Positions 8,260-17,800 of a DNA stretch of 52,208 bases are shown here, piece by piece. The stretch is from an uncultured Christensenella sp. (GTDB lineage Bacteria > Bacillota > Clostridia > Christensenellales > UBA1750). The first letter of the stretch is position 1. Each line of letters opens with the position of its first letter. Both the position numbers and the translations under genes were made by a program. Location: positions 1-52,208 of the forward strand of contig CAOKIU010000008.1 in the NCBI GenBank assembly GCA_948468595.1, written 5' to 3'. The notes under the pieces are model-generated. The model worked only from the letters and a program-made list of their open reading frames with translations, was not told the DNA's origin and did not search any database.

Positions 8260-9552
8260 TTACAGTTCGTTCACAATATCCCCAATTTTCGCAAGCGCCC
8301 TTTGGGCGATGAGCTGGTAGCGCTCCTTCTTGGCGCGCACCCGCTTTCCCTCCAGCGGCTTTAGGATGCCAAAGGTCGCGTTCATGGGTTGAAAATTGCG
8401 GTTGGGCGTGGAGACATAGCGCCCCAGCGCGCCCAACACGGTCTCATCCGTCCAGTCGGTGCGCGCGCGGCCCGCCAGCTCCTGCGCCATGGCGATGCCC
8501 GCCACCATTCCGGAGGCGGCGGATTCCACATAGCCCTCCACGCCCGTCATCTGTCCGGCAAAGTACAGTCCGTCGCGCAGCTTATAGTGATCGTCCAGCA
8601 GCTGGGGCGAATTGAGGAAGGTATTGCGGTGCATCACGCCATAGCGCGCGTATTGTGCGTGCTCAAGGCCGGGAATCATGCCGAAAACGCGCTTTTGCTC
8701 CGGAAACTTGAGCCGCGTTTGAAAGCCCACCAGGTTGTACAGCGTGCCCGCCGCGTCGTCCTGCCGCAATTGCAGCACCGCATAGGGCATTTTGCCGGTC
8801 CTGGGGTCCACAAGGCCCACGGGCTTTAGGGGGCCAAAGGCCAGCGTCTGCCGCCCGCGCGCCGCCATGACCTCCACCGGCATGCAGCCCTCGAACACCT
8901 TTCCCTGTTCAAAGCCGTGCACCGGCGCGGTCTCCGCCGCAATCAGCGCATCGTAGAAGGCGTCGTACTCCTCCCGGGTCATGGGGCAGTTGATGTAATC
9001 ATCCTCCCCGCGCCCGTATCGGCTGGCCCGGAACGCCCTGTCCATGTCGATGGAATCCATAAGGACGATGGGCGCCGCGGCGTCATAGAAGGAGAGCCCC
9101 TCCCGCCCGGTGATGCGGCAGATCTCCTGGGCAAAGGCGTCGCTGGTGAGCGGACCGGTGGCAATGATCGTGGGCCCTTCGGGCAGAGCCGTCACCTCGC
9201 CCGGCACAACCGTGAGCCGGGGATGCCCGCGCAGCGCGTCCGTCACGCCCGCGCTAAAGCGCTCGCGGTCCACCGCCATCGCGCCGCCCGCGGGCACGCG
9301 CGCCTGCTCCGCGCTGTCCATAATCACCGAGCCCACGCGCCGCATCTCCTCCTTGAGCAGGCCGACCGCGTTCTCCAGCCGGTCGCTGCGCAGGGAGTTG
9401 GAGCACACCAATTCCGCAAATCCCGGCATGTGGTGCGCCGGCGTGTACTTTTCGGGCTTCATCTCGTACAGCGCCACCTCGTATCCGCGCCTGAGCAGCT
9501 GCCAGGCGGCTTCGCTGCCCGCCAACCCTGCGCCGATGACGTTGACTTTCAT
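8260..9552 (-). CDS. trmFO: Folate/FAD-dependent tRNA (uracil-54-C5)-methyltransferase TrmFO
   Basis: A 430-residue flavoprotein that makes ribothymidine (m5U54) in the tRNA T-loop, using methylenetetrahydrofolate. The FAD-binding Rossmann motif [13 protein letters not shown] is at residues 4-16. [18 protein letters not shown], the conserved [17 protein letters not shown], and [24 protein letters not shown] regions follow. [18 protein letters not shown] and [17 protein letters not shown] lie near the C terminus. ATG at 9552 follows a purine-rich AAGGGGGAG site; the frame extends upstream to 9597 without support. In Bacillus this gene sits between topA and xerC-clpQ-clpY; here xerC is missing. 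Confidence 0.96.
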   Translation of the reverse strand: MKVNVIGAGLAGSEAAWQLLRRGYEVALYEMKPEKYTPAHHMPGFAELVCSNSLRSDRLENAVGLLKEEMRRVGSVIMDSAEQARVPAGGAMAVDRERFSAGVTDALRGHPRLTVVPGEVTALPEGPTIIATGPLTSDAFAQEICRITGREGLSFYDAAAPIVLMDSIDMDRAFRASRYGRGEDDYINCPMTREEYDAFYDALIAAETAPVHGFEQGKVFEGCMPVEVMAARGRQTLAFGPLKPVGLVDPRTGKMPYAVLQLRQDDAAGTLYNLVGFQTRLKFPEQKRVFGMIPGLEHAQYARYGVMHRNTFLNSPQLLDDHYKLRDGLYFAGQMTGVEGYVESAASGMVAGIAMAQELAGRARTDWTDETVLGALGRYVSTPNRNFQPMNATFGILKPLEGKRVRAKKERYQLIAQRALAKIGDIVNEL

Positions 9553-9585
9553 GCATGCTCCCCCTTTTTCTCTGTCCGCGCCAAA

Positions 9586-9607
9586 GGGGCATGACAAGTC
9601 ATGCCCC
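9586..9607 (-). terminator. Perfect inverted repeat after topA
   Basis: GGGGCATGAC and GTCATGCCCC are separated by two bases, nine bases past the topA stop codon. The T-run on the minus strand is only three bases, so termination may be partial. Confidence 0.45.
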
Positions 9608-9615
9608 CCAGCCTT

Positions 9616-11739
9616 TTAATCCGCGTCCTCCGCCTCGGCGGCGGGGTTTTCCACTTCCACCCGGCGCTTGCACTTTTCGTTGGTGCACAGGTGCCAGGTG
9701 ACATCCTTTTTGCGGTCGCGCTTGACCACCATGGGGCTGCCGCAGTCCGGGCAGCGGTCGTCCACCGGCATATCCCAGGAGGTATAGTCGCACTCCGGAT
9801 ACCTTTCACAGCCGTAAAACACCCGGCCGCGCTTGGTGTTGCGCACCAGGATTGCGCCGCCGCACTTGGGGCAGTGCGCGTCGATGGCGCGCACAATGGG
9901 CATGGTGTTGCGGCATTCCGGGAAGTTGGGGCAGGCCAGGAACCGGCCGAAGCGCCCCATCTTATAGACCATCATCGCGCCGCACTTGTCGCACTTGACG
10001 TCGGAAACCTCGTCCTTGACCTCCACCTTTTCGATGTTCTTCTCCGCCTCGGCCAATTGCAGGGAGAAGGGGTCGTAGAACTTTTCAATCACCTCGTGCC
10101 AGTCCTTGCCCGCTTCCTCGACGGTGTCCAGCTCCTCCTCCATGTCGGCGGTAAACTGCACGTCCACAATGGAGTTAAAGTTCTCCGTCATCATTTCCGT
10201 CACCAGCGCGCCAAGCTCGGTGGGCACCAGGGCCTTGTTCTCCCTGGCGATATATCCCCTTGCCAGGATGGTGGTGATGGTGGGCGCGTAAGTGGAGGGG
10301 CGGCCGATGCCCTTCTCCTCCATCGCGCGCACGAGCGAGGCTTCCGTATAGCGGGGCGGCGGCTGGGTGAAGTGCTGCTCGGGCAGCAGGTTCTTCATCG
10401 TCACCTCGTCCCCCACCTTGACGTTGGGCAGGGCGGACTCTTTTTCCGCGGGCTCGTCCATGCCCTCCTCATAGAGCACGGTAAAGCCTGCGAACTTCTT
10501 TTTCGTGCCGCCGAAGCGGAATTGCGCGCCGCCGCCCGCCAGCTCCACCGCCATCGTCTCGTAGACGGCCGGCGTCATCTGCGAGGCGAGATAGCGGTCG
10601 TAGATGAGCTTATAGAGGCGGTACTGGTCGCGCGTCAAGGACGCCTTCACCTTCTCCGGCGAAAAGAGGGCGTGCGTGGGGCGAATGGCCTCGTGCGCGT
10701 CCTGCGCGTTCTTACGGCCCTTGTAGATATTGGGCTCCTCGGGCAGGAACTCCTTGGCATAATTCTGGGCGATGTAATCCCTGGCGGCGCTGAGGGCTTC
10801 GTCGGAAAGCCTTGTGGAGTCGGTGCGGATGTAGGAGATGAGACCCACCGTTCCCTCGCCCTCAATGTCAACGCCTTCGTAGAGCATCTGCGCCACCTGC
10901 ATGGTCTTCTTCGTGGTGAAGGAGAGCTTGCGCACCGCCTCCTGCTGCAAATTGGAGGTGGTAAACGGCGGCGGCGGGTTCTTGCGCCGCTCGCCAGAGC
11001 GGACGGAGGCGACCTTGTAGCTCTGCTTGAGCAGGTATTCCTGGGCCTCCTTGGCCTGGCGCTCGGAATTGATTTCGATTTTTTCCTCGCCGCGGCCGAA
11101 ATACTTGGCGGTAAACTTTTGATTTCCGTCGGTGAATTCCGCGCTCAGCGTCCAGTACTCCTTGGGGATGAAGGCGTCAATCTCCGCCTCCCGGTCCACA
11201 ATCATGCGCGTGGCGACCGACTGAACGCGCCCGGCGGAGAGCCCCTTGCGCACTTTGGCCCAGAGCAGGGGGCTGATCTTGTAACCCACAAGCCGGTCCA
11301 GCACGCGGCGCGCCTGCTGCGCGTCCACCAGCTTTAAGTTGATGGGCCGCGGCTTTTTCATCGCCGCCTTGACCGCCTGGGAGGTGATCTCATTAAACTC
11401 CACGCGGCAGTTGGATGCCGGGTCTATCTTCAAAATATTGGAAAGATGCCAGGAGATGGCCTCCCCCTCGCGGTCAGGGTCGGTAGCCAGGATGACCTTG
11501 GAAGCGCCGCGCGCCTCCTTGCGGATCTTGTCCAGGATCTCGCCCCGGCCGCGGATGGTGATGTAGCGCGGCTCAAAATTCCGCTCCACATCCACGCCGA
11601 TCTGGCTCTTGGGCAGGTCGCGCACATGGCCGTTGCAGGCCTCCACCTTGTACCCCCTGCCCAGGAACTTTCCAATGGTCTTGGCCTTCGCGGGAGACTC
11701 CACGATGACCAATTTATATTTGCTGCTGGCTGCTGCCAT
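9616..11739 (-). CDS. topA: DNA topoisomerase I (type IA)
   Basis: A 707-residue topoisomerase that relaxes negative supercoils. The TOPRIM domain opens with KLVIVESPAKAKTIGKFLG and carries ATDPDREGEAISWHL, with the metal-binding DPDRE near residues 87-91. The active-site tyrosine is Tyr303 in GLISYIRTDSTRLS. GRVQSVATRMIVDREAEI and ERRKNPPPPFTTSNLQQEA are typical of the gate region. The C terminus holds three Cys4 zinc ribbons (CDKCG...CPNFPEC, CPKCG...CERYPEC, CPDCG...CTNEKC). Its tail is acidic. ATG at 11739 is 12 bases downstream of dprA, in the same operon. Confidence 0.97.
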   Translation of the reverse strand: MAAASSKYKLVIVESPAKAKTIGKFLGRGYKVEACNGHVRDLPKSQIGVDVERNFEPRYITIRGRGEILDKIRKEARGASKVILATDPDREGEAISWHLSNILKIDPASNCRVEFNEITSQAVKAAMKKPRPINLKLVDAQQARRVLDRLVGYKISPLLWAKVRKGLSAGRVQSVATRMIVDREAEIDAFIPKEYWTLSAEFTDGNQKFTAKYFGRGEEKIEINSERQAKEAQEYLLKQSYKVASVRSGERRKNPPPPFTTSNLQQEAVRKLSFTTKKTMQVAQMLYEGVDIEGEGTVGLISYIRTDSTRLSDEALSAARDYIAQNYAKEFLPEEPNIYKGRKNAQDAHEAIRPTHALFSPEKVKASLTRDQYRLYKLIYDRYLASQMTPAVYETMAVELAGGGAQFRFGGTKKKFAGFTVLYEEGMDEPAEKESALPNVKVGDEVTMKNLLPEQHFTQPPPRYTEASLVRAMEEKGIGRPSTYAPTITTILARGYIARENKALVPTELGALVTEMMTENFNSIVDVQFTADMEEELDTVEEAGKDWHEVIEKFYDPFSLQLAEAEKNIEKVEVKDEVSDVKCDKCGAMMVYKMGRFGRFLACPNFPECRNTMPIVRAIDAHCPKCGGAILVRNTKRGRVFYGCERYPECDYTSWDMPVDDRCPDCGSPMVVKRDRKKDVTWHLCTNEKCKRRVEVENPAAEAEDAD

Positions 11740-11751
11740 AGTATACCCCCG

Positions 11752-12852
11752 TCAATCTCTCGTCCGCAATGAGGTTTTCGCCGCGTAGACGCGGCCTGCC
11801 GACTGGTCTATTATTCCCTTCAATTGCAGCATTGTCAAGAGCGAATTTAATTTTGAGGCCGAAAACCCCGTCAGCTCGATCAGTTGATCGAAGGACTGAG
11901 GCTCCTGCCGGATGCGCTCCACCAGCGCCGCCTCCTCCGCGTTTAGGGTCGCGGGCGCTTCCTCTTCCCGCGCCACGAGTGGCGCTTTGACGCCCAGCAC
12001 CTGCAAGATATCCGCGCTTTCCAGCACAATCTCCGCACTGGTGCGCATCAACAGGTTGGTGGCGACGCTTGCCGGTGAGTCGATATTTCCCGGTACGGTG
12101 AATAACTCCCGACCGTACTCCACCGCAAGGCCCGCCGTGATCAGCGCGCCGGATTTTTCGCCCGCCTCCGTCACCAGCGTGCCCCGCGCACATCCCGCCA
12201 AAATGCGGTTGCGCGCCGGGAAGGTGGCTTTGCTGGGCCGCGTTCCCGGTCCGTACTCGCTCAGCAGCAGTCCTTTGTGCGCGATCTCCTCCTGCAAACC
12301 GGCGTGCATGCTGGGATAGCACACGTCAAGGCCGTTGCCCAGCACGGCGATGGTGTTGCCGCCCGCATCCAAAGCGGCGCGGTGCGCAACGCCGTCCAAT
12401 CCCTCGGCCAGGCCCGAAACGATGGTCAGCCCCGCGCTGGCCAACTCTCCGGCAAGGAGCCTGGTCACCTTTTCGCCGTAGCGCGTGTGCCGCCGCGTGC
12501 CCACCACCGTCAGGCAATCGGTTTTGAGCAGCGCGAGGTTGCCGCGCGCATAGAGCGCGCAGGGCGGGTCGTAAATTCCCTTTAGCAGCGGCGGATATTC
12601 CGGACTGCTTGGGGTGATCAGGGTCATGCCCATCGCGCGGCAGCGGCGCACATGCGCGTTGATGCGCTCCGGGTCGCGGGCCCGCAAGAGCCGCGCGGCA
12701 AGATCCCTGCCCACGGCGCGCTCCAGCGCATCCGGCCCAGCGTTCCACGCGGCCGCCTCTCCGCCAAGATGCTCCACCAGTTCCCTGGCCTTACCCGCGC
12801 TCAGCCCTGGAGTCATGGCCAGCCAAAGCCACACGCCGTCCTCTCTCGTCAT
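11752..12852 (-). CDS. dprA: DNA-processing protein DprA (Smf)
   Basis: A 366-residue protein that binds incoming single-stranded DNA in natural transformation and loads RecA. An N-terminal helical part (MTPGLSAGKARELVEHLGG) is followed by the Rossmann-like DprA core: YPPLLKGIYDPPCALYARG, VVGTRRHTRYGEKVTRLLA, SGLAEGLDGVAHRAAL, TIAVLGNGLDVCYPS, LLLSEYGPGTRPSKATFPARNRI and VTEAGEKSGALITAGLA. The C-terminal winged-helix domain (about residues 300-360) begins around LNAEEAALVERI and ends in GIIDQSAGRVYAA. It sits next to comM/yifB, another transformation-linked gene, as in many clostridia. Whether the organism is transformable is not shown here. Confidence 0.95.
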   Translation of the reverse strand: MTREDGVWLWLAMTPGLSAGKARELVEHLGGEAAAWNAGPDALERAVGRDLAARLLRARDPERINAHVRRCRAMGMTLITPSSPEYPPLLKGIYDPPCALYARGNLALLKTDCLTVVGTRRHTRYGEKVTRLLAGELASAGLTIVSGLAEGLDGVAHRAALDAGGNTIAVLGNGLDVCYPSMHAGLQEEIAHKGLLLSEYGPGTRPSKATFPARNRILAGCARGTLVTEAGEKSGALITAGLAVEYGRELFTVPGNIDSPASVATNLLMRTSAEIVLESADILQVLGVKAPLVAREEEAPATLNAEEAALVERIRQEPQSFDQLIELTGFSASKLNSLLTMLQLKGIIDQSAGRVYAAKTSLRTRD

Positions 12853-12886
12853 GCGCGACCCCGCCTTTCCCTCGCCTTATATTGCT

Positions 12887-14416
12887 CTATTTCCAATACT
12901 TTTCGTTGGCGCCCCGGTAGGAGGCGGCCTCCGCGATGTGCTCGCCCTCGATGATGTCCTTGCCCTCCATGTCTGCCAGCGTCCTGGAGATGCGCATGAC
13001 GCGCGTGTACGCCCGCATGGACAAGTGCAGATTCTTCATGCACAGGGCGAGCAGCTCCCGCGCCTCCTGCGTCATGGGGCACATCTCCTCCAAGCGCTTG
13101 GCCGGGATGCGCGCGTTGCAGTAAAAGCCCATGCCCCGATAGCGCGCGTTTTGCACGGCGCGGGCCGCCTCCACGCGAGCGCGCACCGTCCGGCTGCTCT
13201 CCTGCGCTCCGCCGCCGGAAAAGACCTCCTCCGGCGGCACGGCATCCATCTCCACCACCATGTCGATGCGGTCCAGCAGCGGCCCGGAGATGCGGCCTAA
13301 GTACCGCTGCACCTCGTGCGGCGCACAGCGGCAGGCCTGCGTGCGCGATCCATAGTTGCCGCAGGGGCAAGGGTTCATCGCGCAGACGAGCTGAAAATTC
13401 GCCGGATAGACGCAGCGGGCGTTGGCCCGGGCAACCGTCACCACGCCGTCCTCCAAGGGTTGGCGCAGGGCTTCGAGCACGGAGCGGGGATATTCGGGCA
13501 GCTCATCCAGGAAGAGCACGCCGTTGTGCGCCTTGGTCACCTCCCCCGGCATCGCGCCCCGGCCGCCGCCAATCAGCGCCGCGGCCGAGGCCGTGTGATG
13601 CGGCGCGGAAAAGGGCCGCTGCGCCATCAATCCGCCGCGAAAGCCGTCTGTCACGGAGTGAATGACCGTGGTCTCCATCGCCTCTTCCTCGGTCATGCGG
13701 GGCAGGATGCCCGGCAGACAGCGCGCCAGCATGGTCTTGCCCGAGCCCGCCGTGCCGATGAGGAGCAGATTGTGCCCGCCGCTGGCGGCGATCTCCAACG
13801 CGCGCCGGGCCGCGTACTGCCCGCGCACATTGGCCAGGTCCACGGTGGGCTCCTCCTCCGGCGCGCCCTCAGACGGCGCCGGCTGCACGGCGCATTCCAG
13901 CTGCTTTTCACCGCGCAAAAAACCCACCGCCTCCGCTAGGTTTGCGATGGGATAGAGGGCGACGCCGCCCAAGCAGGCGCACTCGCGCGCGTTTTCGGCG
14001 GGCAGCAGCGCGCGCTTTACCCCCTGCCGGCGCGCGGCCAGCAGCATGGGCATGGCGCCCGTGACCGCGCCCACGCTGCCGTCCAGCGATAGCGCGCCCA
14101 GCACCAGCGCGTCCGTTAGGCTCTCCATGGGCAGCTGCTTGGAGGCCGCAAGGATCCCCAGGGCGATGGGCAAATCGTACCACGGCCCCTCCTTCTTGAT
14201 GTCTGCGGGGGCGAGATTGACCGTGATCTGCGATACGGGGAAGACGTATCCGCTGTTCTTCATCGCGGTGCGCACGCGCTCGCGCGATTCGCGCACGGCG
14301 GCATCGGGCAGGCCCACCACGTCCATCATGGGCAGTCCTTCGCGCACGTCCACCTCCACGCGCATGAGGTACCCCTCAATCCCCAGGCGGCCGCAGCTGA
14401 TGACCTTGGACAGCAT
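12887..14416 (-). CDS. comM: Mg-chelatase-like AAA+ ATPase ComM/YifB
   Basis: A 509-residue AAA+ protein; ComM in proteobacteria is a hexameric helicase that promotes branch migration in transformation. An N-terminal Lon-protease-like domain starts MLSKVISCGRLGIEGYL and includes FPVSQITVNLAPADIKKEG and LDGSVGAVTGAMPML. The ATPase part has Walker A LLIGTAGSGKTMLA and Walker B GVLFLDELPEYPR, plus RPFSAPHHTASAAALIGG, NFQLVCAMNPCPCG and ISGPLLDRIDM. The C-terminal helical lid ends with YRGANEKYWK. ATG at 14416 is preferred because family members begin ML(S/A)KV; GTG at 14425 would add three residues. The gene is 15 bases downstream of gtrA. Confidence 0.93.
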   Translation of the reverse strand: MLSKVISCGRLGIEGYLMRVEVDVREGLPMMDVVGLPDAAVRESRERVRTAMKNSGYVFPVSQITVNLAPADIKKEGPWYDLPIALGILAASKQLPMESLTDALVLGALSLDGSVGAVTGAMPMLLAARRQGVKRALLPAENARECACLGGVALYPIANLAEAVGFLRGEKQLECAVQPAPSEGAPEEEPTVDLANVRGQYAARRALEIAASGGHNLLLIGTAGSGKTMLARCLPGILPRMTEEEAMETTVIHSVTDGFRGGLMAQRPFSAPHHTASAAALIGGGRGAMPGEVTKAHNGVLFLDELPEYPRSVLEALRQPLEDGVVTVARANARCVYPANFQLVCAMNPCPCGNYGSRTQACRCAPHEVQRYLGRISGPLLDRIDMVVEMDAVPPEEVFSGGGAQESSRTVRARVEAARAVQNARYRGMGFYCNARIPAKRLEEMCPMTQEARELLALCMKNLHLSMRAYTRVMRISRTLADMEGKDIIEGEHIAEAASYRGANEKYWK

Positions 14417-14431
14417 CTTCCCCACCCCTTT

Positions 14432-14830
14432 TTACTTCTTAAATACGAACAGTTTGTTGCCCGTAAAGTTCACGCCCAGCGAGCAGACAACGGCAATTGC
14501 CTTGCCCACGAACCGGCCCAGGCCCAGCCGTTCCTGGGTCAGCACCAGCACGCCGGTTGAGACCAGCAGCGCCGCCAGGTTGATCAGTAGGAAGAAGGCG
14601 AGCTGCTTTTTGCTCATGGGCTCCCTTTGGGCAAAGGTCCACCGCTTGTTCATCACCAGGCTGTTGGTCACGCCCGCGCAGTAGCCCAACACCTGCGCAA
14701 CCACGTAATACCGCCGAAAAAGAGGGACGAGCATCAGCAGTGCGTACACGCCCATGTCCACCAGCGTATTGACCACGCCAACCAGGCCGAATTTCACGGC
14801 CTGGGCGGCGAGCTTTTTTAGTTGTTCCAT
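14432..14830 (-). CDS. GtrA-family membrane protein
   Basis: A 132-residue protein with four predicted membrane segments: about residues 12-33, 42-60, 76-97 and 104-124. The family motif FGLVGVVNTLVDMGVYALL at the N terminus and NKRWTFAQ after helix 2 identify GtrA, as does a C-terminal NFTGNKLFVFKK. Family members are proposed to flip or support polyprenyl-phosphate-linked sugars across the membrane. It lies nine bases downstream of a giant GT-C glycosyltransferase that would need such a donor on the outer face. The two therefore probably form one glycosylation unit, an inference from family and adjacency. ATG at 14830 follows GGAGG. Confidence 0.9.
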   Translation of the reverse strand: MEQLKKLAAQAVKFGLVGVVNTLVDMGVYALLMLVPLFRRYYVVAQVLGYCAGVTNSLVMNKRWTFAQREPMSKKQLAFFLLINLAALLVSTGVLVLTQERLGLGRFVGKAIAVVCSLGVNFTGNKLFVFKK

Positions 14831-14839
14831 TCGAGCCTC

Positions 14840-17800
14840 CTAAAACAGCACCCAGGAAGGCAGCCACCTGAGCAGGGATGCGTGGAAGTCCGTCATGGGG
14901 ACGCCGGTAAGCGCCGGATAAAACAGCAGGAACAGCGCCACCGTCACGCCCATCAAGGCGTAGATCACCGGCCTTGCCCACTTCTTCTTGTCGTAAAGGT
15001 CCTCAAAGAAGAGCACCGTTGCCAGGATGATGAAGGGCACCGAGGCAAAGTAGTGGTAGACGAACGTCACCCTCGGCACCAACACCCAGGGCAGATAGTT
15101 CGCCCCAAACCCGATCAGCACCCACCACAGGCGCGGATCGCGCTTGCCATAGCCCTTGGCCACGCGAACGGCCACCCAAATCAGGCAGACAAGCCCCGTC
15201 CACCACACCGCGGGGTTGCCCAGCGCGGAAATGGAGGACACCCAGCCCTCGGGCATGGAGTCGGAGACGTAGTACCAGATGTTGCGGATGTCCAGCGGCC
15301 ATTGCCACCACGAGGATTCGAACGGATGACTGTCAAAGACGCCCTTGTGGTAGTTGAACATGTGCAGCTGATAATTCCACACCTCTTTGAGCCCGTGGCG
15401 CGGCGCATCAATGCGCAGGAACTGGTAATAGGAGCCAATGTAGATGGCCAGGGGAATGATGATGAAGAACACAACGCAGGCCAGCAGCGTCAGCATCGCC
15501 TTCTTGGGGAACTTCTCCACGACGTTTAGACACTGCTCCTCTCGCTGGGCGGAGAGCTCCCCCGCGGCAAGATCGCGCTTGGCCCACCGGTATTCCTTCA
15601 CGCGCGCGCCAAAGATGCTGAAGAAGAGCACCGCCAGCCCCACCGCCGCGTATACGCCAATCCATTTGCTCGCCATGCCCAGGCCCATGAACAGCCCCGA
15701 GAGCAGCAGCGGCACAAACGTCTTCCACAGCTTGTCGTGGTAAAAGCTCATATAGGCGTAGCGGAGCATGAAGTAAAAGCCCAGAATGATGAAGAGCACC
15801 GGGTAGGAATCGATGGTGCCCAGCCGCGTCTGCGCCAGGTGCATAAAGTCAAACGTCATCAGGCACGTGCCCAGCAGCGCAAAGAGCGGCTTGCGGAAGA
15901 GCAGCTTGCACAGCAGGTACATCGCGGGCACCATCAAAACCCCCGCCAGCGTCCCGGCAAAGCGCCAGGCAAACGGCGTCATGCCAAAGGCCGCGATGCT
16001 CCAGGAGATAAAGACCTTGCCCAGCGGCGGATGGGTGTTTTCATACCACTCCATGTTGTTGAGCTGCTCATAGGCCGTGCGGCCGTGATACACCTCGTCA
16101 AAGTACATGCCGTTCATGTAGGAGGTTTGGGCGGGCACAATGTCCTGCTCGTCCACAAGCGCCGTGGCGTCGCACTGCGCGACCTCCATCAGCGCTCCAT
16201 CCTGGCCGAAGACTCCCACCTCAAAGAGCTTGATTTCGCCGTTGGTCACCTCCAAGCGCACGTAGCGCGCATCCATTTGCAGCGCCACTTTGTGCCACTT
16301 GAACATATCGTGTACGCCCACGGTCTGGGAGATGGGGTCGGTCCACTCCTGCCCGTCCTGGCTAAAGGAGATCGCAAAATCCCCGTAGGGGATCTCGCCA
16401 TAATAGCGGAATTCGCCAATGCCGCGCGTTTGACCGAGGTCCAAAGTGGCCTGTGTGCCCGTCTTGCCCTCCCACAGCGTTTGGGGAGCGGTAAAATCCC
16501 CCAGCCGGTAGAAGGCCAAACAGCCGTAGATCAGCGTCAGCGCCGCCATGATCAGGTAGTCTGCGCGCGTCATGCGGAAGGAGGCGCGGTCTCCGCTCGC
16601 CTCCATGTCGGGTAGGCGCGCGCCCAGCACCTGGCGCTTGAGCGGCGGCCGGTGCTCCGGCTCCACGCTCTGCACCGACTTTTTCAGGCAAAGGTCCACG
16701 CACACTTCCACCAAATAAAACAGCATCAGCAGGTTGAACGTGGCCACGGCAATGCCCAGCAGTCGGTTTTCCTCCAACACATGCTGGTTTTGCAACACGA
16801 TGTAGATATTGACCGCGTTGGTCACCGAAAATCCCCCAAAGGCCTGCCACAGCCGCTTATCGCCATAGAGGACCGCCGAGAGCAACAGCAGCAGCAGCGC
16901 GGGGAACATGTAACGCTCGTGCATCCGCACGCCCAGGCAGAACACGCCCGCCAGCATCAGCGCCGTGGTCAGGGGAATGGCGCGCCTTTCCCTGCTTGCA
17001 AAGCAGAAAAACAGCGAAAGGCCCACGCTGACCACCATGCCCACCGTGCCCCAAGCGGCATATGTCAGGCCCAGCAGGGCCGTATCCTGGCTCACCCAAT
17101 TGCCCCCGAGAATGTAGAAGAGGTTGAGGGCGTTGACGGTGGCATAAGGATAGGACGCGAGCGTGGAGAAGTACTTTTCAAAGATATAGGCGGGCGGCTG
17201 CCGGATGAGGAACGGCACGGCAATCACCGCCATGACGCCCACGCAGGAGAGCACGCCCAGCAGCAGCGCGCGGAATCCCTTGCGCCGGTCTTCCACAATC
17301 TCCATGACATATCCGCACAGCGGAATGACCCCCAGCATCAGCGCCTGCGGCTTGACCATCACCGCCACGCCGTACACCAGCGCGGCGCGCAGCGTCTTTC
17401 GCTGTAGGAAGGCGTCCACCACCACGAGGATCAACAGCACCAGCACGCTATCCATCTGGCCCCACATGGCGCTATCGAGGATGGCGACAGGCATAAAGGC
17501 ATAGGTCACCGCGGCCAACAGCGCCCAGGTGGGCTTTCCGTGCCGCGCGGCAATGCGGTAAAGCAGGTAGGCCGCCGCCAGGTCGCACAGGATGGGCGGC
17601 AGCTTGAGCAGCAGTAGGTACGGCGCCGTGCCGGAGCTGATGCCCATTAGGTTGCAAAGCCCCGCCTGCAAGCCCAGCACATAGAGGTATCCCGGGGGAT
17701 AATCGCAAAAGTCCTGCGCGTAGAAATCCGCGGGGCCGACGTTAGCTACCATCTGGCCCCAGGCCGTGAAGCAATTGATGTCCACTTCATAGCCGGTGCT